Of a DNA stretch of 33,423 nucleotides, positions 20,153 to 27,904 are shown one piece after another. The DNA is from Lentimicrobiaceae bacterium (GTDB lineage: Bacteria; Bacteroidota; Bacteroidia; Bacteroidales; F082). Numbering within the stretch: the stretch's first letter is position 1; every line of letters starts with the position of its first letter. A program made the translations under genes and the position numbers. The notes under the pieces were generated by a model. It did not search any database and was not told where the DNA came from. It saw nothing but the letters and a program-made list of their open reading frames with translations. The stretch covers positions 86,806 to 120,228 of the forward strand of contig SUWS01000002.1 in the NCBI GenBank assembly GCA_015061365.1, given 5' to 3'.

Positions 20153-22897
20153 TTGATTAATATTAAAATTATCGGAAAAGTGTTGAAAATCAGTAAAAGA
20201 AACTTAGGAAATATCTTATTGGGATTATTGACTATCGTCGTATTAACTTCTTGTTCTACAAAGAAAAACAAATGGAACAGAAGAGTATATCACAATATGA
20301 CAAGTCATTATAACGTATGGTGGAACGGCAATCAAAGTGTTAAAGAGGGAGAGAAAGCGTTGAAGGAAGCCGTAAAAGACGACTACACTGCCATTCTTCC
20401 CGTTTATAACTACGGAACAAAAGAAAACGCGTTATCTCTCAACTCGCACATGGACAGAGCTATAGAGAAAGCTTCTATCAGCATTCAGCGTCACTCGATG
20501 CGTTTCAACGGTAAGGAATACGTGAAATGGATCGATGATTCTTATCTCATCATGGCTCAAGCTAATTTCTACAAACAGGAATTTATTCCAGCAAGACGTA
20601 CCTTCGACTATGTCGCTAACTCATATAAATACAACGATATAACACATACTGCAAATCTATGGTTAGCAAAAACCTACATTGAGACACAACAATATCCGAA
20701 AGCAGAGGCATTGCTTCAGGCATTGATTGTTGAGACTGCGCAAAACGACAAGATGCCTAAATACGTAAGAAACAACCTCGAACTTGTTCTCGCCGACTAT
20801 TACATAAAACAGAAACAATATGATAATGCGGTGAAATATCTTAAAGGCGCATTGTTGAAGAATCTCAATAAAGAGACTCGTGTACGTGCGATGTTTATCT
20901 TAGGACAGATATATGAATATCAAGGCGATAATAGGAGAGCAATAGAGCAATTCGAAGCAGTGATAAAAAAACATCCTAATTATGAGATGACATTCGAGGC
21001 ACAGATGAACCTCGCTAAATGTCACGACTCCGGCGATACGGCAAGTATCATGAAGATGTTCTGGAAGATGCTCGACGATGTTAAAAACGTTGAATACAAA
21101 GACAGGATTTATTTCGCCATGTCGGATGTAGCTCTCAGAAACAGCAACGAAGATCTCGGAATACAATATCTCAGAAGTTCTGTGGCGAATAGTAAGACAA
21201 ATCCTCGTCAAAAGGTGAAGTCGTCACTTAAAGTCGCAGGCATGCTCTTCGACAACAAAGATTACATTCTATCGCAAGCTTATTACGACACTGTTGTCAT
21301 GACGATGGACAGGACATATCCTGAATATGACAGCCTTCTTAACCTTTCAGTGATGCTCAGCGATTTAGTCGCTAATCTTACCGTATACCAGTTGCAAGAC
21401 AGTCTTTTACGTCTTGTCGAGATGGATTCCGTGTCAAGGAATCAAGTTATCGCACAGGTTATAAAGGAATATGAAGAAGAACAAGAACGTCTCGCCAAAG
21501 AAAAAGAACTTCAGGAACAATTGGCGTTGCTTGGTGTCGGCGACGAGGTAGCTAAACCGGATATGTCGAATCCTAATTCAGCTACAGGGGGCTGGTATTT
21601 CTACAATCAGCAATCGTTGACGCGAGGTGCTACAGAGTTTAGAAACAAATGGGGCAACCGTCAGCTCGAGGACTTTTGGTTTATCAGCAACAAGCAGAGC
21701 ATGAGCGGTGAAGAAGAGAAAAGCATAGAAGATCAGATAGCCGAATATTTCACTGAAGAAGAACTCGCCGGCTTGTCTAAAGATGAGATCCTGCAGAAAT
21801 TAGAGGAACGTAAGAACGAGACGGCCAATGCCGATACAGCACGTTACCAACCGACGGATGTAGGCTATTATCTGCAACAGCTGCCGTTTAGCGAAGATCA
21901 GCAAAAAGAAGCCAACGAACAGATTCTTCAAGCATTGAATAATATCGGTTACATATATTATGACAATCTCGAGGATTATAACAATTCTATTGACGCCTAT
22001 CTCGAACTCAACGAACGTTATCCTGGAAATGAACATGAACTCCCGTCATGGTATTACCTTTATAAGATGTACAGCGAGAGAGAAGAACAAGATAATGCGG
22101 AGTATTACAAGAACCTCATCCTCGGCAAATACCCTGATTCGCCACAGGCAAAAATCATAATAGATCCGGAACATTTCATAAAAGAACAGGAGAAAGGACA
22201 AGAAGCTTCTAACCTTTACACCAAGACCTTCGACGCATATAAGAAAGGTCAGTATCAGCGTGTCAGGATGAATGTGGAAAGAGCTAAGGAACTATGTCCC
22301 GACGACACATTGCTGATGCCTCGTTTTGAGTTCCTCGATGCCATATCGGCAGGTCAACTTGAAGTGGTAGATTCCATGGCATACGCGCTCTATCGTTTGG
22401 TACAGAAATATCCTGAGAGCAGCATTAAGCCTCACGCTATGGAGATCTTGCTTAAAGCCAATGAGATGTATAATTTGGGTCTTCCTGTAGAGAGCGCACG
22501 TCAGAAAGAAAAAGAACCTGAGAAAGAATATCCTTATCAATATGATCCCAACGAGCCTCATTACGTGATGATAGTATGCCATTCAAAGAACGTAAGAGTC
22601 AACCCTTTGAAGGTACGTATCAGCGACTTCAACAAAGAGAGTTTCAGAATGTTGCAGCTGCAAGTCAAAAACGTGATGCTTAACAAGCAGGAAACAATAG
22701 TCACAATCGAAGAGTTTGAGAACATGTCGAAGGCGGCCGACTACAAGACGGCTATGTTCTTGAACGACTACATCTTCGGAGGTATCAAAGAGGAAAATTA
22801 TAAGGTGCTTCTTATCTCAAAGTCGAACTATCCTATATTCTACAATAACAAGAATGTAGATGAATATATAGAGTTCTGGAATTTAAAATCTAAATGA
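20153..22897 (+). CDS. porW: T9SS lipoprotein PorW/SprE (TPR)
   Basis: 914 residues from a TTG at 20153; no ATG lies upstream in frame, and a GTG at residue 10 is the alternative. The lipobox VVLTSCS puts the lipidated Cys at 34. The family signature NRRVYHNMTSHYNVWWNGNQ follows. TPR units fill residues about 120-440 (for example AQANFYKQEFIPARRTFDYV, DNRRAIEQFEAVIKKHPNYE) and 600-690 (YNNSIDAYLELNERYP). The C-terminus is a separate domain. PorW/SprE is needed for T9SS secretion and gliding in other Bacteroidota. It is divergent from the dnaX run and heads a unit with the bactofilin and a 4-TM protein. Confidence 0.93.
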   Translation: MINIKIIGKVLKISKRNLGNILLGLLTIVVLTSCSTKKNKWNRRVYHNMTSHYNVWWNGNQSVKEGEKALKEAVKDDYTAILPVYNYGTKENALSLNSHMDRAIEKASISIQRHSMRFNGKEYVKWIDDSYLIMAQANFYKQEFIPARRTFDYVANSYKYNDITHTANLWLAKTYIETQQYPKAEALLQALIVETAQNDKMPKYVRNNLELVLADYYIKQKQYDNAVKYLKGALLKNLNKETRVRAMFILGQIYEYQGDNRRAIEQFEAVIKKHPNYEMTFEAQMNLAKCHDSGDTASIMKMFWKMLDDVKNVEYKDRIYFAMSDVALRNSNEDLGIQYLRSSVANSKTNPRQKVKSSLKVAGMLFDNKDYILSQAYYDTVVMTMDRTYPEYDSLLNLSVMLSDLVANLTVYQLQDSLLRLVEMDSVSRNQVIAQVIKEYEEEQERLAKEKELQEQLALLGVGDEVAKPDMSNPNSATGGWYFYNQQSLTRGATEFRNKWGNRQLEDFWFISNKQSMSGEEEKSIEDQIAEYFTEEELAGLSKDEILQKLEERKNETANADTARYQPTDVGYYLQQLPFSEDQQKEANEQILQALNNIGYIYYDNLEDYNNSIDAYLELNERYPGNEHELPSWYYLYKMYSEREEQDNAEYYKNLILGKYPDSPQAKIIIDPEHFIKEQEKGQEASNLYTKTFDAYKKGQYQRVRMNVERAKELCPDDTLLMPRFEFLDAISAGQLEVVDSMAYALYRLVQKYPESSIKPHAMEILLKANEMYNLGLPVESARQKEKEPEKEYPYQYDPNEPHYVMIVCHSKNVRVNPLKVRISDFNKESFRMLQLQVKNVMLNKQETIVTIEEFENMSKAADYKTAMFLNDYIFGGIKEENYKVLLISKSNYPIFYNNKNVDEYIEFWNLKSK

Positions 22898-22898
22898 A

Positions 22899-23279
22899 AT
22901 GTTAAAAAACAATAATATGAGTAATAGCGAAAGTCCAGCAAGAAATATTATAGGCAACGGCACTATAATAAAAGGAGAGATAGAATCGAACGGCGACATC
23001 CGCATCGACGGTAAAGTTGAAGGTACATTAAGATCTAACGGCAAGATTGTATTAGGACAGAACGGCAGCATTGAAGGTGAGATGTACTGCAAACAAGCCG
23101 ACTTGTCAGGTCGCGTCAATGGAAAGTTATTTGTCGATGAACTTACGTCGTTAAAGTCAACGTCACGTATCGAAGGTGAATTGACGACCAAGCAGTTGTT
23201 TATTGAGATTGGAGCAATATTCACAGGAAAGTGCGAGATGGGAAAGGCGGAATCTCCTAAAACAGAAACAAAGAAATAA
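22899..23279 (+). CDS. Bactofilin (polymer-forming cytoskeletal protein)
   Basis: 126 residues, or 120 if translation starts at the ATG at 22917. A compact bactofilin beta-helix core is bounded by short disordered ends: NIIGNGTIIKGEIESNGDIR, IDGKVEGTLRSNGKIVLGQN, GSIEGEMYCKQADLSGRVNG, IEGELTTKQLFIE. These repeats of about 17-18 residues form the filament. The C-terminal tail is Lys/Glu-rich. Bactofilins polymerise without nucleotide and localise envelope enzymes. It starts 1 bp after porW, so co-translation is likely. Confidence 0.93.
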   Translation: MLKNNNMSNSESPARNIIGNGTIIKGEIESNGDIRIDGKVEGTLRSNGKIVLGQNGSIEGEMYCKQADLSGRVNGKLFVDELTSLKSTSRIEGELTTKQLFIEIGAIFTGKCEMGKAESPKTETKK

Positions 23280-23653
23280 TGCAATACAAAAGAGATATTA
23301 AGTTTCTGATATATCAGTTACTGTTTGTGATGGCGCTATCAGGACTGACATTTTTAGCAGAATATTATATACCACAATTCGTCACACCATATTGGAGCAT
23401 ATTGATTTTGTTTTTATTCATCATGAATACAATTGTTTATTTCGCGACAATGTATGTCAGGGATAAAAATGATATGGGTAAGTTCACGAATTTCTATATG
23501 GGCATTACAGTGCTCAAACTATTTGTATATATAGCCTTTCTGGTAGCATATATCTTAATATTTCCTGAAGATAAGAAAGCCTCAATAATTACGTTTCTTG
23601 CTTATTATTTGTGTTTCAGTATTTTTGAGACATACATCCTGACAAAAAAATAA
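23279..23653 (+). CDS. Four-TM membrane protein, AtpI-like in size and place
   Basis: 124 residues with four hydrophobic helices (about 8-27, 38-60, 74-94 and 101-120) and a basic cytoplasmic loop YVRDKNDMGKFTNFY. The start overlaps the bactofilin stop by one base (TAATG). In other Bacteroidota, as I recall, a bactofilin gene is followed by small membrane proteins leading into the ATP synthase operon. That would make this an AtpI-like assembly or ion-channel helper, but here folE follows instead. Assignment is tentative. Confidence 0.6.
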   Translation: MQYKRDIKFLIYQLLFVMALSGLTFLAEYYIPQFVTPYWSILILFLFIMNTIVYFATMYVRDKNDMGKFTNFYMGITVLKLFVYIAFLVAYILIFPEDKKASIITFLAYYLCFSIFETYILTKK

Positions 23654-23727
23654 AGTCCGAATACATGAGAGTTTGAAAAGTGTAATAAGATCTGTTTTCA
23701 TATTCTCAGATATATAAAAGCTAAGTT

Positions 23728-24339
23728 ATGAATAACGAAATCATAGGTTATGAAAGGATTGACAAATTCAATCCGGAGAAATTAGAAAAACTTCAAGAGC
23801 ATTACGCTGCCATTTTGGAACTTCTCGGTGAAGACGTGACGCGTGAAGGTTTAGAGAAGACGCCTCTACGCGTGGCGAAGTCGATGCAGTTTCTGACACA
23901 GGGCTACACCATGGATCCGAAAGAGATACTGCTTTCAGCCAGATTTAAGGAAGACTATCGTCAGATGGTGGTGGTAAAAGATATCGAACTATTCTCTTTG
24001 TGTGAACATCACATGATACCATTCATCGGCAAGGCACACGTGGCGTATATCCCTAACGGTTATATCACAGGTCTCAGCAAGATAGCCCGTGTCGTAGAAG
24101 CATACTCCCGTCGCCTCCAAGTTCAGGAGAGACTGACGACACAGATCAAGGAAGCTATCAACGAGGCTCTTCATCCTCTCGGCGTGGCAGTCGTAATAGA
24201 GGCACGTCATTTGTGTATGAGTATGCGCGGCGTTCAGAAGCAAAGTTCTGTCACAACGACATCCGATTTTACAGGTGCATTCGAACGTAGCGAAACAAGA
24301 GCAGAGTTCTTGCAACTCATCGGATCAAACTTACATTAA
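23728..24339 (+). CDS. folE: GTP cyclohydrolase I
   Basis: 203 residues. The zinc ligands lie in LCEHHMIPF (C92, H95) and [10 protein letters not shown] (C163). The substrate region [20 protein letters not shown] is intact. FolE converts GTP to 7,8-dihydroneopterin triphosphate, the first step to tetrahydrofolate and queuosine-type products. Length is normal for the bacterial enzyme. It lies 74 bp after the 4-TM gene; no clear promoter or switch was found in the gap. Confidence 0.97.
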   Translation: MNNEIIGYERIDKFNPEKLEKLQEHYAAILELLGEDVTREGLEKTPLRVAKSMQFLTQGYTMDPKEILLSARFKEDYRQMVVVKDIELFSLCEHHMIPFIGKAHVAYIPNGYITGLSKIARVVEAYSRRLQVQERLTTQIKEAINEALHPLGVAVVIEARHLCMSMRGVQKQSSVTTTSDFTGAFERSETRAEFLQLIGSNLH

Positions 24340-24403
24340 AGGAACTTCTATAAATTCCTCTTAATCATATTCAAGCTAATACTAACCAACTAAATTATAA
24401 ATT

Positions 24404-25135
24404 ATGTATCAATTTAATGAAAACCATTATCCACAAGGCATGACACAAGCGATGACAAGATCTTTTGTATCTACCGTTTTCTTGTGGATGTTCGCGGCAC
24501 TCGGCATCACTGCCGCAACAGCATTTCTTTTCGGAACCAATGAATCATTGATGAGCCTTCTGATGGAAGTCACACCTCAAGGCGGAGCAAGAGTCAGCAC
24601 ACTCGGATGGATAGTGACATTCGCACCTTTCATCATTGTCCTCGTCATGTCGGCAAGAATCAATAAGATGTCTGTTCAACAGACAGTTCTTTGGTATGTA
24701 GTTTATTCCATCCTGATGGGAATGAGTCTCAGCTTTATCTTCTGGGCGTATACCTCGGCATCTATCTTTAAGACATTCATCATCGCTGCTGGTATGTTCG
24801 GAGTGATGGCGGTAGTAGGCTATACAACGAATACCGACCTCACCAAATTCGGTTCCTTCCTCTTCATGGCATTGATAGGAATCATCATCGCCACATTAGT
24901 AAACTTCTTTATGCACAGCGCACGATTAGACTATATAATAAGTATCGTAGGTGTCCTCATCTTCACTGGTCTCACCGCATTCGACGTGCAAAAAATCAAA
25001 CAGATAGGAAACGCCGGAATTAATGATGGCGAAATAATGTCAAAGATAACGATACACGCCGCATTGACATTATACTTAGACTTCCTGAATCTTTTCTTAT
25101 ATCTATTAAGATTCTTTGGAAACTCACGTGATTGA
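24404..25135 (+). CDS. Bax inhibitor-1/YccA family membrane protein
   Basis: 243 residues with about seven transmembrane helices, starting MTRSFVSTVFLWMFAALGIT, with the family's charged C-terminal motif LTAFDVQKIKQIGN and the end HAALTLYLDFLNLFLYLLRFFG. Bacterial members are inner-membrane proteins of the BI-1/YccA group, linked to FtsH or to pH-dependent calcium leak. It is downstream of folE with a 64-bp gap containing a weak AGGAA/TTCCT hairpin. Confidence 0.93.
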   Translation: MYQFNENHYPQGMTQAMTRSFVSTVFLWMFAALGITAATAFLFGTNESLMSLLMEVTPQGGARVSTLGWIVTFAPFIIVLVMSARINKMSVQQTVLWYVVYSILMGMSLSFIFWAYTSASIFKTFIIAAGMFGVMAVVGYTTNTDLTKFGSFLFMALIGIIIATLVNFFMHSARLDYIISIVGVLIFTGLTAFDVQKIKQIGNAGINDGEIMSKITIHAALTLYLDFLNLFLYLLRFFGNSRD

Positions 25136-25140
25136 TTAAT

Positions 25141-25259
25141 AAAAGTGTAGAGTTTAAGGTTTAGAGTTTAGAGTAGTTTAAAGACAGACAATAAACTACT
25201 CTGAACTCTAAACTTTCAACTGCTTTAAACTATAAACTATCATCTATAAACTTTACAAA
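25141..25259. repeat. TTTAGAG heptads forming a large inverted repeat
   Basis: TTTAGAG-type heptads at 25146-25180 face their reverse complements at 25192-25213: a 22-bp arm starting GTTTAGAGTT pairs with an arm ending AACTCTAAAC around an 11-nt loop, with two mismatches. Further AAACTTT/AAACTAT units run up to the fabD start. It fills the gap between the BI-1 gene and fabD and could end transcription. Confidence 0.85.
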
Positions 25260-25260
25260 A

Positions 25261-26148
25261 ATGAAAGCATACGTATTTCCGGGTCAGGGTGCCCAATTTG
25301 TTGGAATGGGAAAAGATCTTTACGACAGATTCCCAAAGGCGAAGGATATGTTCAAGAAAGCTAACGACATCCTCGGATTTTCTATTACTGACATTATGTT
25401 TGAAGGAACCGCTGACGACCTTAAACAGACTAAGGTGACACAACCAGCCATTTTCCTCCATTCAGTTATATTGGCTAAGATGTTAGACGACTTCAATCCA
25501 GATATGGTTGCAGGTCACTCGTTAGGAGAATTCTCAGCATTAGTAGCAAACAACACGCTTCAATTTGAAGACGGTTTACGTCTCGTTGCGGCTCGTGCCA
25601 ATGCTATGCAATCTGCCTGTGAGGAGAATCCAGGTACTATGGCAGCGGTTATCGGATTGGATGACACAAAGATTGAAGAGGTATGTAACTCTATAAAAGA
25701 CGAGGTCGTCATAGCTGCCAACTACAACTGTAAAGGACAGGTTGTTGTGTCGGGAAGTCTTAAAGGTGTTGAGATGGCTTGCGGTCTTCTCAAAGAAGCC
25801 GGAGCAAAACGTGCCTTGCCGCTTCAGGTGGGTGGCGCATTCCACAGCCCTCTTATGGAACCAGCAAGAGTTAAATTAGCAGAAGCGATACAGAATACGA
25901 AGTTTAATCAAGGTATCTGCCCGATATATCAAAATGTAACCGGACAGGCTGTCACTTCTCCCGATATTATAAAGGCTAACCTCATCTCTCAACTGACGTC
26001 ACCGGTACGCTGGACTCAGACAATGGGAAATATGATCGCTAACGGATTGACAGAAGTCGTTGAAGTAGGACCTGGCACCGTCTTACAAGGACTCTTCAAA
26101 AAAGCCGGATCCGAACTTCTGCTGTCAAGTGCAACAATTAACAGTTAA
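25261..26148 (+). CDS. fabD: Malonyl-CoA:ACP transacylase
   Basis: 295 residues. PGQGAQ at the N-terminus, nucleophile Ser87 in GHSLGE, Arg112 in AARANAM and catalytic His195 in GAFHSPLM are all present. FabD loads malonyl groups onto acyl carrier protein for fatty-acid elongation in the cytoplasm. The last codons (TINS) and the stop come from a TTAACAG-type repeat that continues downstream, so the natural C-terminus may have been replaced or trimmed. Confidence 0.97.
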   Translation: MKAYVFPGQGAQFVGMGKDLYDRFPKAKDMFKKANDILGFSITDIMFEGTADDLKQTKVTQPAIFLHSVILAKMLDDFNPDMVAGHSLGEFSALVANNTLQFEDGLRLVAARANAMQSACEENPGTMAAVIGLDDTKIEEVCNSIKDEVVIAANYNCKGQVVVSGSLKGVEMACGLLKEAGAKRALPLQVGGAFHSPLMEPARVKLAEAIQNTKFNQGICPIYQNVTGQAVTSPDIIKANLISQLTSPVRWTQTMGNMIANGLTEVVEVGPGTVLQGLFKKAGSELLLSSATINS

Positions 26149-26176
26149 CAGTTTACAAATAACAATTAAGAGTTAG
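26133..26176. repeat. TTAACAA/TTAACAG heptads across the fabD stop
   Basis: Units of AACAATTAACAGTTAACAG run from the last five codons of fabD to within 3 bp of the next gene's GTG. The stop TAA of fabD is supplied by a repeat unit. The same family recurs at 33045-33093. Confidence 0.85.
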
Positions 26177-26178
26177 TC

Positions 26179-27771
26179 GTGGATAAGAAATATTTAATGC
26201 CGGTGATATATTCTGCCATCCTTGCTGCGGGAGTTATGTTCGGCATTTATATAGCTAAGTCTAATGGAATTGTCGCTACTGAAAAAAGTGGCGACAATTC
26301 CTTATTTATAAACGAGGTGTTCTCTCTTATCGATGAAGAATATGTCGACACCGTAAATATGAAAGATCTACAGATGAGAGCCATAAACAATGTCTTGGAA
26401 TCGATGGATCCTCATAGCGAATATATCAAACCTGAGATCCTCAACGAGGTGAACGAAAACCTTCAAGGTAGTTTTCATGGCATCGGCGTTTCATTCAGAA
26501 TAGAGAAAGACACCATCACGATTCTGAATACCATCAAAGGAGGCCCTTCCGAGAAAGTAGGGCTGATGGCTGGCGACAGAATAATCTATGTAGTCGACAG
26601 TCTCGTAGCAGGTAATAAAGTCACCAACAAAACTGCGATGAGTCTCCTCAAAGGTGAACGCGGAACCAAGATAAACGTCAAGATTAAGAGACGCGGCATC
26701 GATGAACTGCTCGGCTTCACCATCACAAGAGACGTGATACCTACACACAGCGTCGATGTGGCTTATATGATTGACGACGAGATAGGTTTTATCAAGATGA
26801 CAAAATTCTCCGCTACCACGCATAAAGAATTTGTCAAGGCGTTGAAGGAACTCAGATCCGAGGGCATGACAAAACTCGTCTTAGACTTAAGAGGCAACAC
26901 CGGAGGTTATCTCGGCGAAGCGGTGGGTATCGCCGACGAGATGCTTAAAGACAATAACCTCATAGTATATACCGAAGGTGAACATCGCGACAGATCTTAT
27001 ATCTTCTCACGTCACAGAGGCTTGTGGGAAGACAACGACGTGGCAGTGCTCATCGATGAAGGCTCGGCAAGTGCAAGTGAGATTGTTGCTGGTGCGTTAC
27101 AAGATAACGACAGAGGTACTATCATCGGTCGACGCTCATTCGGCAAAGGCTTGGTACAAGAGCAATTCGACCTCAGTGAAAACGGTGCGGTACGCCTTAC
27201 AGTGGCACGATACTATACTCCGACAGGTCGTTGCATACAGAAACCTTTTACTGGCGACAAGGCCGAATATCTCTTGGAAGAATACACACGCTACGAGACA
27301 GGGGAGATGTTCAATATCGATAGCATCCACTTTGCCGACTCGTTGAAATATATCACCCCAGGAGGCAGAACAGTATATGGAGGAGGCGGAATCATGCCTG
27401 ATATTTACGTGCCTTTGGAAAATGACAGCACACGATATTTCTTTAACAAGATGGCTAATGCCGGAGTCTTATTCCAATATGCTTTCGACTATGCCGACTC
27501 GCATCGTAACGAACTCTTGAAATATGGCGACGCCGCTACTTTCAACAAGAAATTCGTTTTCAGCGACGCCATGTTCAATGAAATGATACGACGTGCCGAA
27601 GACAAGAAAATCAAAGGAACAGATGCCGATAAGACGAAAGCACGCGAACTTGCGGAACCCTTGTTCAAAGCATATATCGCAAGAGACATCTTCGGCGACG
27701 AAGCATTCTATATGTTATATGAACCTTTAGACGACATCTTGCAAGAAGCCATTTCCGTTTTGAGAAAATAA
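26179..27771 (+). CDS. S41 family C-terminal processing peptidase
   Basis: 530 residues from a GTG start. An N-terminal membrane anchor (about 6-25) is followed by a PDZ domain (about 100-180, GIGVSFRIEKDTITI, GLMAGDRIIYVVD) and the S41 serine/lysine core: nucleophile S298 in GSASASE and lysine K323 in RSFGKGLVQ. A C-terminal helical region follows. Such CtpA/Prc-like proteases cut periplasmic or outer-membrane proteins near the C-terminus. It follows fabD by 30 bp of repeats and faces rnr. Confidence 0.95.
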   Translation: MDKKYLMPVIYSAILAAGVMFGIYIAKSNGIVATEKSGDNSLFINEVFSLIDEEYVDTVNMKDLQMRAINNVLESMDPHSEYIKPEILNEVNENLQGSFHGIGVSFRIEKDTITILNTIKGGPSEKVGLMAGDRIIYVVDSLVAGNKVTNKTAMSLLKGERGTKINVKIKRRGIDELLGFTITRDVIPTHSVDVAYMIDDEIGFIKMTKFSATTHKEFVKALKELRSEGMTKLVLDLRGNTGGYLGEAVGIADEMLKDNNLIVYTEGEHRDRSYIFSRHRGLWEDNDVAVLIDEGSASASEIVAGALQDNDRGTIIGRRSFGKGLVQEQFDLSENGAVRLTVARYYTPTGRCIQKPFTGDKAEYLLEEYTRYETGEMFNIDSIHFADSLKYITPGGRTVYGGGGIMPDIYVPLENDSTRYFFNKMANAGVLFQYAFDYADSHRNELLKYGDAATFNKKFVFSDAMFNEMIRRAEDKKIKGTDADKTKARELAEPLFKAYIARDIFGDEAFYMLYEPLDDILQEAISVLRK

Positions 27772-27787
27772 GGAATAAATCGAAATG

Positions 27788-27842
27788 AGAGACGTACCAA
27801 TTACACCGTGTTTATGTCAAAGGTGTAATGTGTTGCGTCTCT
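27788..27842. terminator. Long inverted repeat between convergent S41 protease gene and rnr
   Basis: AGAGACG...ATTACACC (20 nt) pairs with GGTGTAAT...CGTCTCT around a 14-nt loop, with a few mismatches in the middle of the arms. It lies between two convergent genes and could act as a two-way terminator. The AGAGACG ends resemble a type of intergenic palindrome I recall from other genomes. No long T run follows. Confidence 0.5.
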
Positions 27843-27904
27843 ACTTCTATTCTGAGAATGGACGGATGGTCCTCTGAATTATCAAACGTAAACACAAAAA
27901 TCGT

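Noticed and set aside
23654..23727. Riboswitch upstream of folE
   Set aside because: The 74-bp gap shows no convincing conserved stem set or terminator; it is too short for a known preQ1 or THF switch plus expression platform.
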